A DNA stretch of 64,000 nucleotides, from contig NZ_JAAZQQ010000001.1 of assembly GCF_012395815.1 (NCBI RefSeq), forward strand, positions 682,001 to 746,000. Direction: 5' to 3'. The position numbers and the translations under genes are program-made. The stretch is from Roseicyclus persicicus. Its GTDB lineage: Bacteria > Pseudomonadota > Alphaproteobacteria > Rhodobacterales > Rhodobacteraceae. Shown here one piece after another: positions 57,213-64,000 of the stretch (position 1 is its first letter; each line of letters opens with the position of its first letter). The notes beneath the pieces are model-generated. The model was not told the origin of the DNA. It ran no database searches and worked only from the letters and a program-made list of their open reading frames with translations.

Positions 57213-58282
57213 CCGGCCTGCTGCCCTCGCTCGACCGCGTGATCGGCCTGTCCGAGGGGGCGCTCGACACGCTCCTGCCGATGCATGTCTGGGCCGACCC
57301 CGCGGGCCGGATCGTGCAGGCTGGCCCGACATTGACCAAGATGGCGCGAATGGGCGACCTGACCGGGCGGTCCCTGTTCCGGGTGGTCGAGGTGCGGCGC
57401 CCGGCGCGGGTCGACGGGGCGCCGGCGCTGGCCGCGTTGGCCGGGCAGCGGATCGGCCTCGTCCTGACCCGCGCGCCGCACCTGCCGCTGCGGGGCGCGC
57501 TGGCGCCGCTGCCGGCGGGGGCGGGGATGATCCTCGACATCTCGCTCGGCCTGTCCTTCGCCCGCGCCGTGGCCGAGTTCGGCCTGACGCTCAACGATTT
57601 CTCGCCCTGCGACCAGACGGTCGAGCTTCTGTACCTGCACGAGGCCAACGCCTCGACCACGGCTCTGTCGCGGCACCTGACGCGGCGGCTCGAGGCCGCG
57701 CGCGCGGCGGCCCTGTCGCAGGCCCTGACTGACCCGCTGACCGGGCTGGCCAACCGCCGCGCCATGGACGCCGAGATCGCCGCCGCACTGGCCGACCCGA
57801 CGCGGGAATTCGGCCTGCTGCACATCGACCTCGACCTGTTCAAGCAGGTCAACGACGGCTTCGGCCACGCCGCGGGCGACGCCGTGCTGGAACGCGTCGG
57901 CGCGGTCCTGCGCCACATGCTGCGGCAGGACGACGTCGCCGCCCGCGTCGGCGGCGACGAGTTCCTGGTGATCCTGCGCGACTGCATCGAGCCCGAGGAT
58001 CTGGGCGCCGTGGCCACCCGCCTGATCGCCTCCATCGAGGAACCGGTGGAGTTCGAGGGGCATGTCTGCCGCATCTCGGCGTCGATCGGCGTCACCGCCA
58101 GCACCGATTACGCCGAGCGCCCCGGCCTCGACCGGCTGCTGGCCGACACCGACGCGGCCCTCTACGCGGCCAAGCGGGCGGGCCGGGGCCGCCACGCGAT
58201 GCATGGCGCGCCGGACGGGGACCTGCCGCGCCGCCGCCTCGACGACCCGATGCCGCGCCCGGCGGCGCGCGCGGGGGATTGA
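57209..58282 (+). CDS. HNOBA-GGDEF diguanylate cyclase paired with H-NOX
   Basis: A 357-residue protein. Residues 1-150 resemble the H-NOX-associated (HNOBA) PAS-like domain (MHVWADPAGRIVQAG, FGLTLNDFSPCDQTVELLYL), and a short coiled coil (about 150-170) leads to the cyclase domain. GGDEF at 248-252 is intact, with an inhibitory site RQDD at 239-242, so c-di-GMP synthesis is expected. Coupled translation (ATGA) with the H-NOX-like gene suggests that gene product regulates it. No EAL domain is present. Confidence 0.9.
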   Translation: MTGLLPSLDRVIGLSEGALDTLLPMHVWADPAGRIVQAGPTLTKMARMGDLTGRSLFRVVEVRRPARVDGAPALAALAGQRIGLVLTRAPHLPLRGALAPLPAGAGMILDISLGLSFARAVAEFGLTLNDFSPCDQTVELLYLHEANASTTALSRHLTRRLEAARAAALSQALTDPLTGLANRRAMDAEIAAALADPTREFGLLHIDLDLFKQVNDGFGHAAGDAVLERVGAVLRHMLRQDDVAARVGGDEFLVILRDCIEPEDLGAVATRLIASIEEPVEFEGHVCRISASIGVTASTDYAERPGLDRLLADTDAALYAAKRAGRGRHAMHGAPDGDLPRRRLDDPMPRPAARAGD

Positions 58283-58336
58283 GACCTGCGGCGGCGGGGC
58301 TAGCTCTGCGCCCATGTCCCTGCACCGCGCCCCCCG

Positions 58337-59656
58337 ATGACCGACCACCCCGATCCCCGTTCCCGCCCCGTGCCGGCCGGCCGGCTGGCGCGCGCCCGCG
58401 CGATGGGCGGGCTGGCCACCGGCCTTGCGGGCGGCGTCGCGCTGTCCGGCGCGCAGGCGCTGATCCGGGGCCGCCGGCCCCGCCTGTCCGAGCTGGTGCT
58501 GACGCCCGGCAACATCACCCGGCTGGCCGACCGCCTGTCCGAGATGCGCGGCGCGGCGATGAAGCTGGGCCAGCTGTTGTCGATGGAGGCGGGCGACCTG
58601 CTGCCCCCCGAGCTGGAGGCGATCCTGTCCCGCCTGCGGGCCGAGGCGCACGTGATGCCGCCGCAGCAATTGAAGCAGGTGCTACAGGACGCCTACGGCC
58701 CCGATTTCCGGCGGCTTTTCCGCAGCTTCGACACGCGCCCGCTGGCCGCCGCCTCGATCGGGCAGGTGCACCGGGCGCTGACGCCCGAGGGGCAGGCGCT
58801 GGCGGTCAAGCTGCAGTACCCGGGCGTGCGCGCGGCCATCGACAGCGACCTCGACAATGCCGCGGCGCTGATCCGGTGGTCCGGTCTCTGGCCGGCCGAG
58901 CTGGACATCGCGCCGCTGATGGCCGAGGCGCGGCGCCAGCTCCACGAGGAGGCGGACTATGCCCGCGAGGGCGTGGCGCTGGCCCGCTTCGGCGACCTCA
59001 TGGCCGGCGACGACCGCTTCGTCGTGCCCCGCCTCGACCCCGACCGCAGCCGCGCGGCGGCGCTGGCCATGAGCTTCGAGGCCTCCGAACCGATCGAGCG
59101 GCTGGCCGAGGCCCCCGCCGACCTGCGCGACCGGGCGGTGACGGCCCTGATCGAGCTGTGCCTGCGGGAGCTGTTCGAGTTCCGGCTGATGCAGACCGAC
59201 CCCAACTTCGCCAACTACCGCTGGCGGCCCGACACCGGGCAGATCGTGCTGCTGGATTTCGGCGCCACGCGCGAGATCTCGGCCGGGGTGGCCGAGGGCT
59301 ACCGCGCGCTGATGGCGGCAGGGCTCGAGGCCGACCGCGAGGCGGTGCTGGCGGCGCTGGAGCGGATCGGCTTCATTCGCGCCGGCCTTCCCGACCGCCA
59401 CCGCGCCACGCTGGCCGACATGGCGGAGATGGGCTTTGCGATCCTGCGCGGGCCGGGGCCGTTCGATTTCCGCGGCAACGACTTCGCCGACCGGGTCCGC
59501 GCGCGCGGTCGCGAGATCGGGTCCGAGCGCGAGCTGTGGCACCTGCCGCCGCCCGAGACGCTGTTCCTGCAGCGCAAGATCGGAGGTCTTTACCTGCTGG
59601 CCACGCGGCTCGGGGCGCGCGTCGACATCCCCGCGCTCGCGCGCCGCTTCGCCTAG
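58337..59656 (+). CDS. ABC1/AarF (UbiB-like) atypical kinase
   Basis: A 439-residue atypical protein-kinase-like protein. The ABC1-specific KXGQ motif is in AMKLGQLLSMEAGD, the alanine-rich AAASIGQVHRA replaces the glycine loop, VKLQYPGV carries the lysine, and DPNFANY and LLDFGATREI are the catalytic and metal motifs. Family members support ubiquinone biosynthesis or quinone handling through ATPase activity. Its stop overlaps that of the convergent BtuF-like gene by two bases. Confidence 0.9.
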   Translation: MTDHPDPRSRPVPAGRLARARAMGGLATGLAGGVALSGAQALIRGRRPRLSELVLTPGNITRLADRLSEMRGAAMKLGQLLSMEAGDLLPPELEAILSRLRAEAHVMPPQQLKQVLQDAYGPDFRRLFRSFDTRPLAAASIGQVHRALTPEGQALAVKLQYPGVRAAIDSDLDNAAALIRWSGLWPAELDIAPLMAEARRQLHEEADYAREGVALARFGDLMAGDDRFVVPRLDPDRSRAAALAMSFEASEPIERLAEAPADLRDRAVTALIELCLRELFEFRLMQTDPNFANYRWRPDTGQIVLLDFGATREISAGVAEGYRALMAAGLEADREAVLAALERIGFIRAGLPDRHRATLADMAEMGFAILRGPGPFDFRGNDFADRVRARGREIGSERELWHLPPPETLFLQRKIGGLYLLATRLGARVDIPALARRFA

Positions 59657-60435
59657 GCCAGCGCCGCCACGATGGCATCCAGCCCGTCGGTCAGGGCCGC
59701 GGGGCCGGGTTGCAGGATCAGGGGCGACTTGATCTCGGCGATGCGCCCGTCCCGCACCGCGGGCAGCGCCGCCCAGCCGGGGCGCGCGGCGATGCGCTCG
59801 GGGCGCACCTTCTTGCCGCACCACGAGGCCAGGATCACGTCGGGCCGCCGCGCCAGCACCGCCTCGGGCGTCACGATCCGGTCGGCGGCGCCCTGCGCCC
59901 GGGCCAGCTCGGGAAAGGCATCCTGCCCGCCCGCGATCCCGATCAGCTCGGACACCCAGCCGAGGCCCGAGATCATCGGCTCGTCCCATTCCTCGAAATA
60001 GACCACCGGGCGCGGGCCGGGGCGGCGGGCGGCCTGCGTCGCCACCGCGTCGAGACGGCGGGCGAAGCGGTCGGCCAGTTCCGCCGCCCGCTCCGGCTGG
60101 CCGACCGTGGCGCCGAGGTGCCGGATCATGGCGAGGATGCCCGCCACGTCGCGCTGGTTGTAGGCCATCACCGTGACGCCCTGCCGGATCAGCCCCGCCG
60201 CGATCTCGGCCTGCAGGTCCGAGAAGGTCAGCACGAGGTCGGGCGCCAGCGCCAGGATCTTCGGCAGGTCGGCCGAGGTGAAGGCCCCCACCCGCGGCTT
60301 GTCGCGCCGCACCTGCGGCGGGCGCACCGCGTAGCCCGTCACGCCCACGATCCGCGCCTCCTCGCCCAGAAGGTAGAGCGTCTCGACCGTCTCCTCGGTC
60401 AGGCAGACGATGCGCTCGGGCGGGAAGCGCCGCAT
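59653..60435 (-). CDS. btuF: Cobalamin-binding BtuF-like protein
   Basis: A 260-residue periplasmic-binding-protein-fold protein of the cobalamin/iron-siderophore class (ERIVCLTEETVETLYLLGEE, APDLVLTFSDLQAEI, YFEEWDEPMISGLGWV). There is no signal peptide: the conserved fold starts at residue 8. It could stay in the cytoplasm or be a salvage factor rather than a normal transporter component. No BtuC or BtuD gene is adjacent. An upstream cobalamin riboswitch supports the B12 connection. The start overlaps the preceding stop (TGATG). Confidence 0.8.
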   Translation of the reverse strand: MRRFPPERIVCLTEETVETLYLLGEEARIVGVTGYAVRPPQVRRDKPRVGAFTSADLPKILALAPDLVLTFSDLQAEIAAGLIRQGVTVMAYNQRDVAGILAMIRHLGATVGQPERAAELADRFARRLDAVATQAARRPGPRPVVYFEEWDEPMISGLGWVSELIGIAGGQDAFPELARAQGAADRIVTPEAVLARRPDVILASWCGKKVRPERIAARPGWAALPAVRDGRIAEIKSPLILQPGPAALTDGLDAIVAALA

Positions 60436-60746
60436 CAGAACGACAGCCGCCGCATCCGCGCGCCGCCGCGCCGCCGGGGCAGGGTCAGCGACAGGTTCAG
60501 CGGCGCCAGCGGCGCGGCGGCCGAGACTTCGAGCAGGCGGCAGAACTCGGCCACGGCGCGGCTGGCGTCGCGGAAAGGTTCGGCCATCGCCAGCGCGCGT
60601 TCGGCCGCGGGCGCGTAGGGCGCGGCCCCGGGCAGGCCGGCCAGCCATTGCATGTAGCCCATCTGCCCCAGCGCGCAGGCGCGCTCGGAGGTGTCAGCCG
60701 GGTCGGATTGCCCCAGCAGCTGGATCAGGGTTCGTTCGGTCAGCAT
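60435..60746 (-). CDS. Small protein of unknown function under riboswitch control
   Basis: A 103-residue, mostly helical protein with a repeated Ala/Glu-rich pattern and a basic C-terminus (PRRRGGARMRRLSF). I recognise no family. GGAGG lies 5 bases before ATG 60746. It is first in a two-gene unit with the BtuF-like gene, directly downstream of the cobalamin riboswitch, so a role in cobalamin handling is inferred from context only. Confidence 0.6.
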   Translation of the reverse strand: MLTERTLIQLLGQSDPADTSERACALGQMGYMQWLAGLPGAAPYAPAAERALAMAEPFRDASRAVAEFCRLLEVSAAAPLAPLNLSLTLPRRRGGARMRRLSF

Positions 60747-60864
60747 TGCGCCCTCCGCGCAAGGGGCGGGCGCGCAGGGCACAGTCGGGCGATGTCTCGG
60801 GCCGGGATCGGGCCATGTCTCGCGCTCCTGAACCGGGGCACCCCGCCCGGGTTTCGGTTTCAAC

Positions 60865-61038
60865 GGCGATGGCAGGTCTCCTGGCTTGCGGGTCGTCGCT
60901 TGCCCGATCCTTCCCGGGCCGGGGCCCAGTGGATGCTGTCGGGGTCGCTCGCCGCTCACAGTTGCGGGGGCAGCCGCGGGGTTTCACCGCGTTCCCTTTT
61001 CAGACCGGGGCAGGCGGGCCCGCCCGGTCACCATCGCC
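60865..61038 (-). ncRNA. Cobalamin riboswitch
   Basis: On the minus strand the leader shows GGTGAAACCCCGCGG, the core CCCCGCAACTGTGAGCGGC, a CCACTGGG block and the B12 box AGCCAGGAGACCTGCC (60871-60886). Closing stem P1 pairs GGCGATGG (61038-61031) with CCATCGCC (60872-60865). It lies about 120 bases before the first gene of the BtuF unit, on the same strand. Adenosylcobalamin would be expected to repress expression. Confidence 0.9.
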
Positions 61039-61130
61039 CGCAGGGGACGCCCTTTCCGCCCCGCGGTCAAGCGAAAGCCGGCGCCGCGGCGTTTGGGTCG
61101 CGGGGCAGGGGCGCCCGGGGCCCGCCGGGG

Positions 61131-62249
61131 TCAGACCCGCGCCGCGCCCTCGGCCAGCGTGGCCAGCTTGGCATAGGCGATCGCCGGGTCCACCGCGCCG
61201 AAGCCCGCGAAGGTGCCGAAGCCGCAGTCGCTGCCGCCGATCACGCGGTCCGCCCCCACGATGTCGACAAAGCGGCGCAGGCGTTCGGCCACGAGGTCGG
61301 GGTGTTCCACGAAGTTCGTGGTGGAATCGATCACCCCCGGCACCAGCACCTTGTCGTCGGGAATATCCGCCGCCCGGTCGCGGAACACCGCCCATTCATG
61401 GCCGTGGCGGGGGTTCGACGTCTCGAACAGCAGGTGGCGGGCGTTCACCGACATCAGCGTGTCGAACATCGTCGCCATCGGCACGTCGCAGACATGCGGG
61501 CCCTCGTAGTTGCCCCAGCAGATGTGCACGCGCACCCGGTCGGGGTCGATGCCGTCCAGCGCATGGTTCAGCGCCTCGACATGGGAGGCCGCGACCTTGA
61601 CGAACTCGGCGTCGGTCAGGTCGGTGAAGATCATGTGGCGGCTGAGCGCGAGGTCGGGGCAGTCGAGTTGCAGGTCGAGGCCCGCGTCGACGATGGTGCG
61701 GTATTCGTCCCGCATCGCGTCGGCCAGCGCGGCGAGGTAGGCCTCGCGCGAGGGATAATGCGCGTTCGGCAGGAACAGCGAGATCACCCCCGGCGAGGCC
61801 GCGTTCATGAAGCCGCGAGAGACGCCATGGGCGGCCATCGCCGCCTTGAGGTTGGCGATGTCCTTTTCCAGCTCGCCCTGGCCCTTCGACCGCACCTCGC
61901 CCGTGCATTTCGGCCGGGCGTAGGTGGGGGTGCCGCCCTCGTCCTTGATGCGGGTGAGGAAGGAGGGGAACATCTTGAGGTCGGCGGGCGCGTTGCGCGG
62001 GCTGTCGCCCTCGAAGCCGGTGTAGCGGTCCTTGACGTAGGTGGCGTAGCTGATCTTGGACGTTTCGCCATCGGAAACGATGTCGACGCCCGCCTCCTTC
62101 TGTTTCCGCACCGTGTCGTCCACCGCGGCCGTCATGCAGGCATCGAAGGCCGCCGCGTCGTAGGGCTGCCCCTTCTCGCGGGCGAAGATGAAATCCACCA
62201 CCTGCTGGCTGCGGGGGAGCGAGCCCACATGGGTCGTCGGAACGGGCAT
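61131..62249 (-). CDS. MetE-like (cobalamin-independent methionine synthase C-terminal family) protein
   Basis: A 372-residue protein matching the C-terminal catalytic half of MetE. It opens PTTHVGSLPRS and has the zinc-site blocks HICWGNYEGPH and GSDCGFGTFAG. It lacks the N-terminal half of true MetE, so it is one of the short MetE-like or epoxyalkane:CoM-transferase-like enzymes, with unknown thiol acceptor. AAAGGACC precedes ATG 62249. It follows the bicupin gene by 13 bases and ends about 90 bases before the cobalamin riboswitch. Confidence 0.85.
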   Translation of the reverse strand: MPVPTTHVGSLPRSQQVVDFIFAREKGQPYDAAAFDACMTAAVDDTVRKQKEAGVDIVSDGETSKISYATYVKDRYTGFEGDSPRNAPADLKMFPSFLTRIKDEGGTPTYARPKCTGEVRSKGQGELEKDIANLKAAMAAHGVSRGFMNAASPGVISLFLPNAHYPSREAYLAALADAMRDEYRTIVDAGLDLQLDCPDLALSRHMIFTDLTDAEFVKVAASHVEALNHALDGIDPDRVRVHICWGNYEGPHVCDVPMATMFDTLMSVNARHLLFETSNPRHGHEWAVFRDRAADIPDDKVLVPGVIDSTTNFVEHPDLVAERLRRFVDIVGADRVIGGSDCGFGTFAGFGAVDPAIAYAKLATLAEGAARV

Positions 62250-62262
62250 GGGTCGGGTCCTT

Positions 62263-63246
62263 TCAGGCGGTCCAGGTGGGGCCGGCGGGGTCGCCGGTGG
62301 CCACGACATGGTAGAGCGCGGCCTCGCCGGTCATCGACGGAAACGCCGTGTGGTCGAGATGCTCGGGCACGCTCATGGTGTCGCCGGGGGCCAGCGTCGC
62401 CTCGCCGGCGGGGTAGTGGGCGTTGCCCTCCCACACCACGCGCCAGTGGCCCTTGACCGGCATCAGGACCGAGGGGCGGTCGTGGCGGTGCATCTCGGTC
62501 GTCGACGAGCCGCGGGTCAGGAACCCCACCTCGAAGCCCGGGCGGTCGCGCAGCATCCCGGTTTCGCCGATCACCAGCACCGGCTTGCGGTCGGACAGCG
62601 CCACCATGTCCCAGTAGCGGGCGACGTAGCCGGGGACGACCTCGGCGGTGGTGGGCTCGGGGAAATTGGCCAGCTCCTGCTCGGACAGGAGCGGCATGGG
62701 GCCGACGCCGGCGGGCAGGGCCTGCCCCTTCTTGGTGTCGTAGAGCTTGCCCTGTTCCGACAGGACGAGGCCGTGGGCCCTGGCGTCCTCGATCACCTGC
62801 GGCGCCCAGATCACGCCGCCGCCCGCGTCGTCGCCGCCGAGGATGGCCATGATCATCCCGTAGTCGTCGCCGATGTTCTCGAAGCCGCGGAAGATGCCGG
62901 TGGGGATGTTGAAGATGTCGCCTTCCTCCAGCACCACCTCGCCCGCCTTGCCCCAGCGCCCCCAGAAGAACCGCCAGCGCCCCTTGAGGACGAAGAACAC
63001 CTCGGCCGTGCGGTGCGAATGCAGCGAGTTGCGGCACTTGGGCGGCTGGCCCGCCGCGCCGATGTTGAAGCCGTGCGGGATCGTCAGGTGGACGTGCTGG
63101 TCCGCCGCCTCGGACACGCCGCCGCCGATGATGGTGAAGTTCTCCTTCTGGTCGCTGCCCGGGGTGTGGGCGTCGATGAAGGCGGTGCGGCAGGGCTTGA
63201 GGTCGCCGTAGCGGACGATGCGGGCTTCCATCTCGGGCGGGGTCAT
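62263..63246 (-). CDS. Bicupin (two-domain cupin) protein
   Basis: A 327-residue protein with two cupin barrels. The first has the metal motif HSHRTAEVFFVLKG, and the second has MHRHDRPSVLMPVKG. Iron-dependent dioxygenases of the gentisate and hydroxyanthranilate type share this architecture, but no substrate signature is decisive. It is upstream of the MetE-like gene in the same orientation, downstream of the NTF2-like gene and separated from it by a palindrome array. Confidence 0.8.
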   Translation of the reverse strand: MTPPEMEARIVRYGDLKPCRTAFIDAHTPGSDQKENFTIIGGGVSEAADQHVHLTIPHGFNIGAAGQPPKCRNSLHSHRTAEVFFVLKGRWRFFWGRWGKAGEVVLEEGDIFNIPTGIFRGFENIGDDYGMIMAILGGDDAGGGVIWAPQVIEDARAHGLVLSEQGKLYDTKKGQALPAGVGPMPLLSEQELANFPEPTTAEVVPGYVARYWDMVALSDRKPVLVIGETGMLRDRPGFEVGFLTRGSSTTEMHRHDRPSVLMPVKGHWRVVWEGNAHYPAGEATLAPGDTMSVPEHLDHTAFPSMTGEAALYHVVATGDPAGPTWTA

Positions 63247-63272
63247 CACACGGGGTCCTTCCTGTGAACGGC

Positions 63273-63369
63273 CGGGGCAAGATCGTTGCAACGATCTTGC
63301 CCCGCGATTTGCAAATCGCGGCCAAGCGGCTTGCAAGCCGCTTCGCAAGGGTCTTGCAAGACCCTTGCG
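63273..63369. repeat. Array of four perfect palindromes centred on TTGCAA
   Basis: Perfect palindromes lie at 63273-63304 (32 bases, arm CGGGGCAAGATCGTTG), 63302-63321 (20, arm CCGCGATTTG), 63324-63343 (20, arm AAGCGGCTTG) and 63344-63369 (26, arm CGCAAGGGTCTTG). They share only TTGCAA at the centre, exactly as the array at 27880. In the orientation of the upstream gene the array begins about 30 bases after its stop, and the bicupin gene follows. Confidence 0.95.
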
Positions 63370-63399
63370 GCGCCGGGCGGGGCGGGGCGGCGCATTGGC

Positions 63400-64000
63400 T
63401 CAGGCCCCCGCCAGCAGGATCTGTTTCCAGACCGCGGTCTCGTCGAAGAGCGTCCAGTCGCGGCGCAGGGTGATGGGCCCATCGCCCAGCCGTCCGAATT
63501 CCGCGTGGGTGATGCCGAGCACGTAGACCATGGCGCCCGTGGGCGCGCCGAAGCTGCCCCAGCCCGAGTGTTTCCCCCAGAGCGACCAGCGCACCGCGGC
63601 GCGGGGGGGCATGGCGTCGTCCTGCCGGCCGATGACGTGGTGGATCGTGAACTCCGCCTCGGGGAAGGCCGCGCGCAGGCCCATCCAGAACCGGTCGGCG
63701 GCGTCGGTGCCGTGGGTGGTGACCCCGCCCGGGTAATGCAGCGTGCAGGCGCGGTCGTAGACCTCGGGGATGGCGGCCATGTCGGCGCCCATGATCCGGG
63801 TCAGGAGGTCGGCGAGCCGCGCGCCGGCGGGGTCGTCGTTGCCGCGGTCGGTGTAGGGGCCGGGGCGGTCGGTCTCGGGGGTCAGGGGCTTTACGCAAGC
63901 GCCCGGCCCCCCTTCGCGCGCGATCAGGTCGGCGGCGAAGTCCTTCGGCGCCCAGCCCAGCTGCCGCACGATGGCGCCCTGGTCGCGGATCAGCCATTCG
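63400..64000 (-). CDS. SnoaL/NTF2-like protein (partial, 5' end outside window)
   Basis: At least 199 residues remain open to the window edge. The C-terminal half is a SnoaL-like alpha+beta barrel: YDRACTLHYPGGVTTHGTDA, FTIHHVIGRQDD and RWSLWGKHSG. A GTG at 63969 could start it, but coding-like sequence (EWLIRDQGAI) continues to the edge, so the true start is probably outside. This fold covers polyketide cyclases and many unknown enzymes. It heads the cupin and MetE-like gene group. Confidence 0.75.
   Translation of the reverse strand, partial: EWLIRDQGAIVRQLGWAPKDFAADLIAREGGPGACVKPLTPETDRPGPYTDRGNDDPAGARLADLLTRIMGADMAAIPEVYDRACTLHYPGGVTTHGTDAADRFWMGLRAAFPEAEFTIHHVIGRQDDAMPPRAAVRWSLWGKHSGWGSFGAPTGAMVYVLGITHAEFGRLGDGPITLRRDWTLFDETAVWKQILLAGA

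Overview
The window is GC-rich, densely coded alphaproteobacterial chromosome, almost certainly Rhodobacterales (Rhodobacteraceae/Roseobacter-like). This rests on gene order: tldD divergent from ctaC-ctaB-coxF-ctaG-ctaE-SURF1-thrC-M16 peptidase, secG next to pyrG, rpiA-gor-hflK-hflC-DUF2065-degP, and small family-restricted proteins (DUF1467, DUF2842, DUF3572). LexA sites of the alphaproteobacterial type GTTC-N7-GTTC agree. No tRNA, rRNA, insertion sequence, phage gene or CRISPR was seen; this is core chromosome with small accessory patches.

Layout. 1-6.2 kb: end of a gene, a DegT aminotransferase, two tandem paralogous secreted proteins, pyrG and secG (minus), purA, a DUF2842 membrane protein. 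6.3-9.0 kb: a very acidic 871-residue protein of unknown function. 9.0-16.3 kb: thiamine pyrophosphokinase, rpiA, glutathione reductase, hflKC behind a heat-shock-type promoter, DegP/MucD protease. 16.3-23.5 kb: peptidoglycan-binding lipoprotein, an SOS-box-preceded stand-alone DnaE2-type OB domain, ferredoxin, aspS, a receiver-domain protein, methylmalonyl-CoA epimerase and small membrane proteins. 23.5-29.4 kb (minus): topA, dprA, tldD. 29.4-38.7 kb: aa3-type cytochrome c oxidase subunits and assembly factors, thrC, processing peptidase, acetyltransferase, FAD-linked oxidase. 38.8-42.6 kb (minus): metG, MFS transporter, imuA behind a LexA box. 42.7-49.6 kb: aldo/keto reductase, SGNH hydrolase, XRE regulator/fatty acid desaturase pair, two transporters, NUDIX and DUF983 proteins. 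49.7-54.8 kb: EF-hand/ECF sigma/anti-sigma/periplasmic-sensor cluster, PleD-like diguanylate cyclase, MarR, HAD phosphatase. 54.9-64.0 kb: MttB-family methyltransferase, H-NOX-like protein with HNOBA-GGDEF cyclase, ABC1 kinase, a cobalamin riboswitch controlling a BtuF-like gene, MetE-like protein, bicupin and NTF2-like gene.

The most unusual content is non-coding. Arrays of back-to-back perfect palindromes lie just after stop codons. Two arrays (27880-27991, 63273-63369) hold nine palindromes, all centred on TTGCAA but with entirely different arms; a third (23524-23610) uses CTGCAG-like centres; a fourth, GC-rich hairpin set follows ctaC. A separate intergenic repeat, CTTCATCTTTCC followed by AAATACGC, recurs at five places. 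In genes, the main surprises are two scattered SOS-controlled parts of the ImuA-ImuB-DnaE2 mutasome and an H-NOX-like sensor lacking the haem-ligating histidine beside an apparently active diguanylate cyclase.
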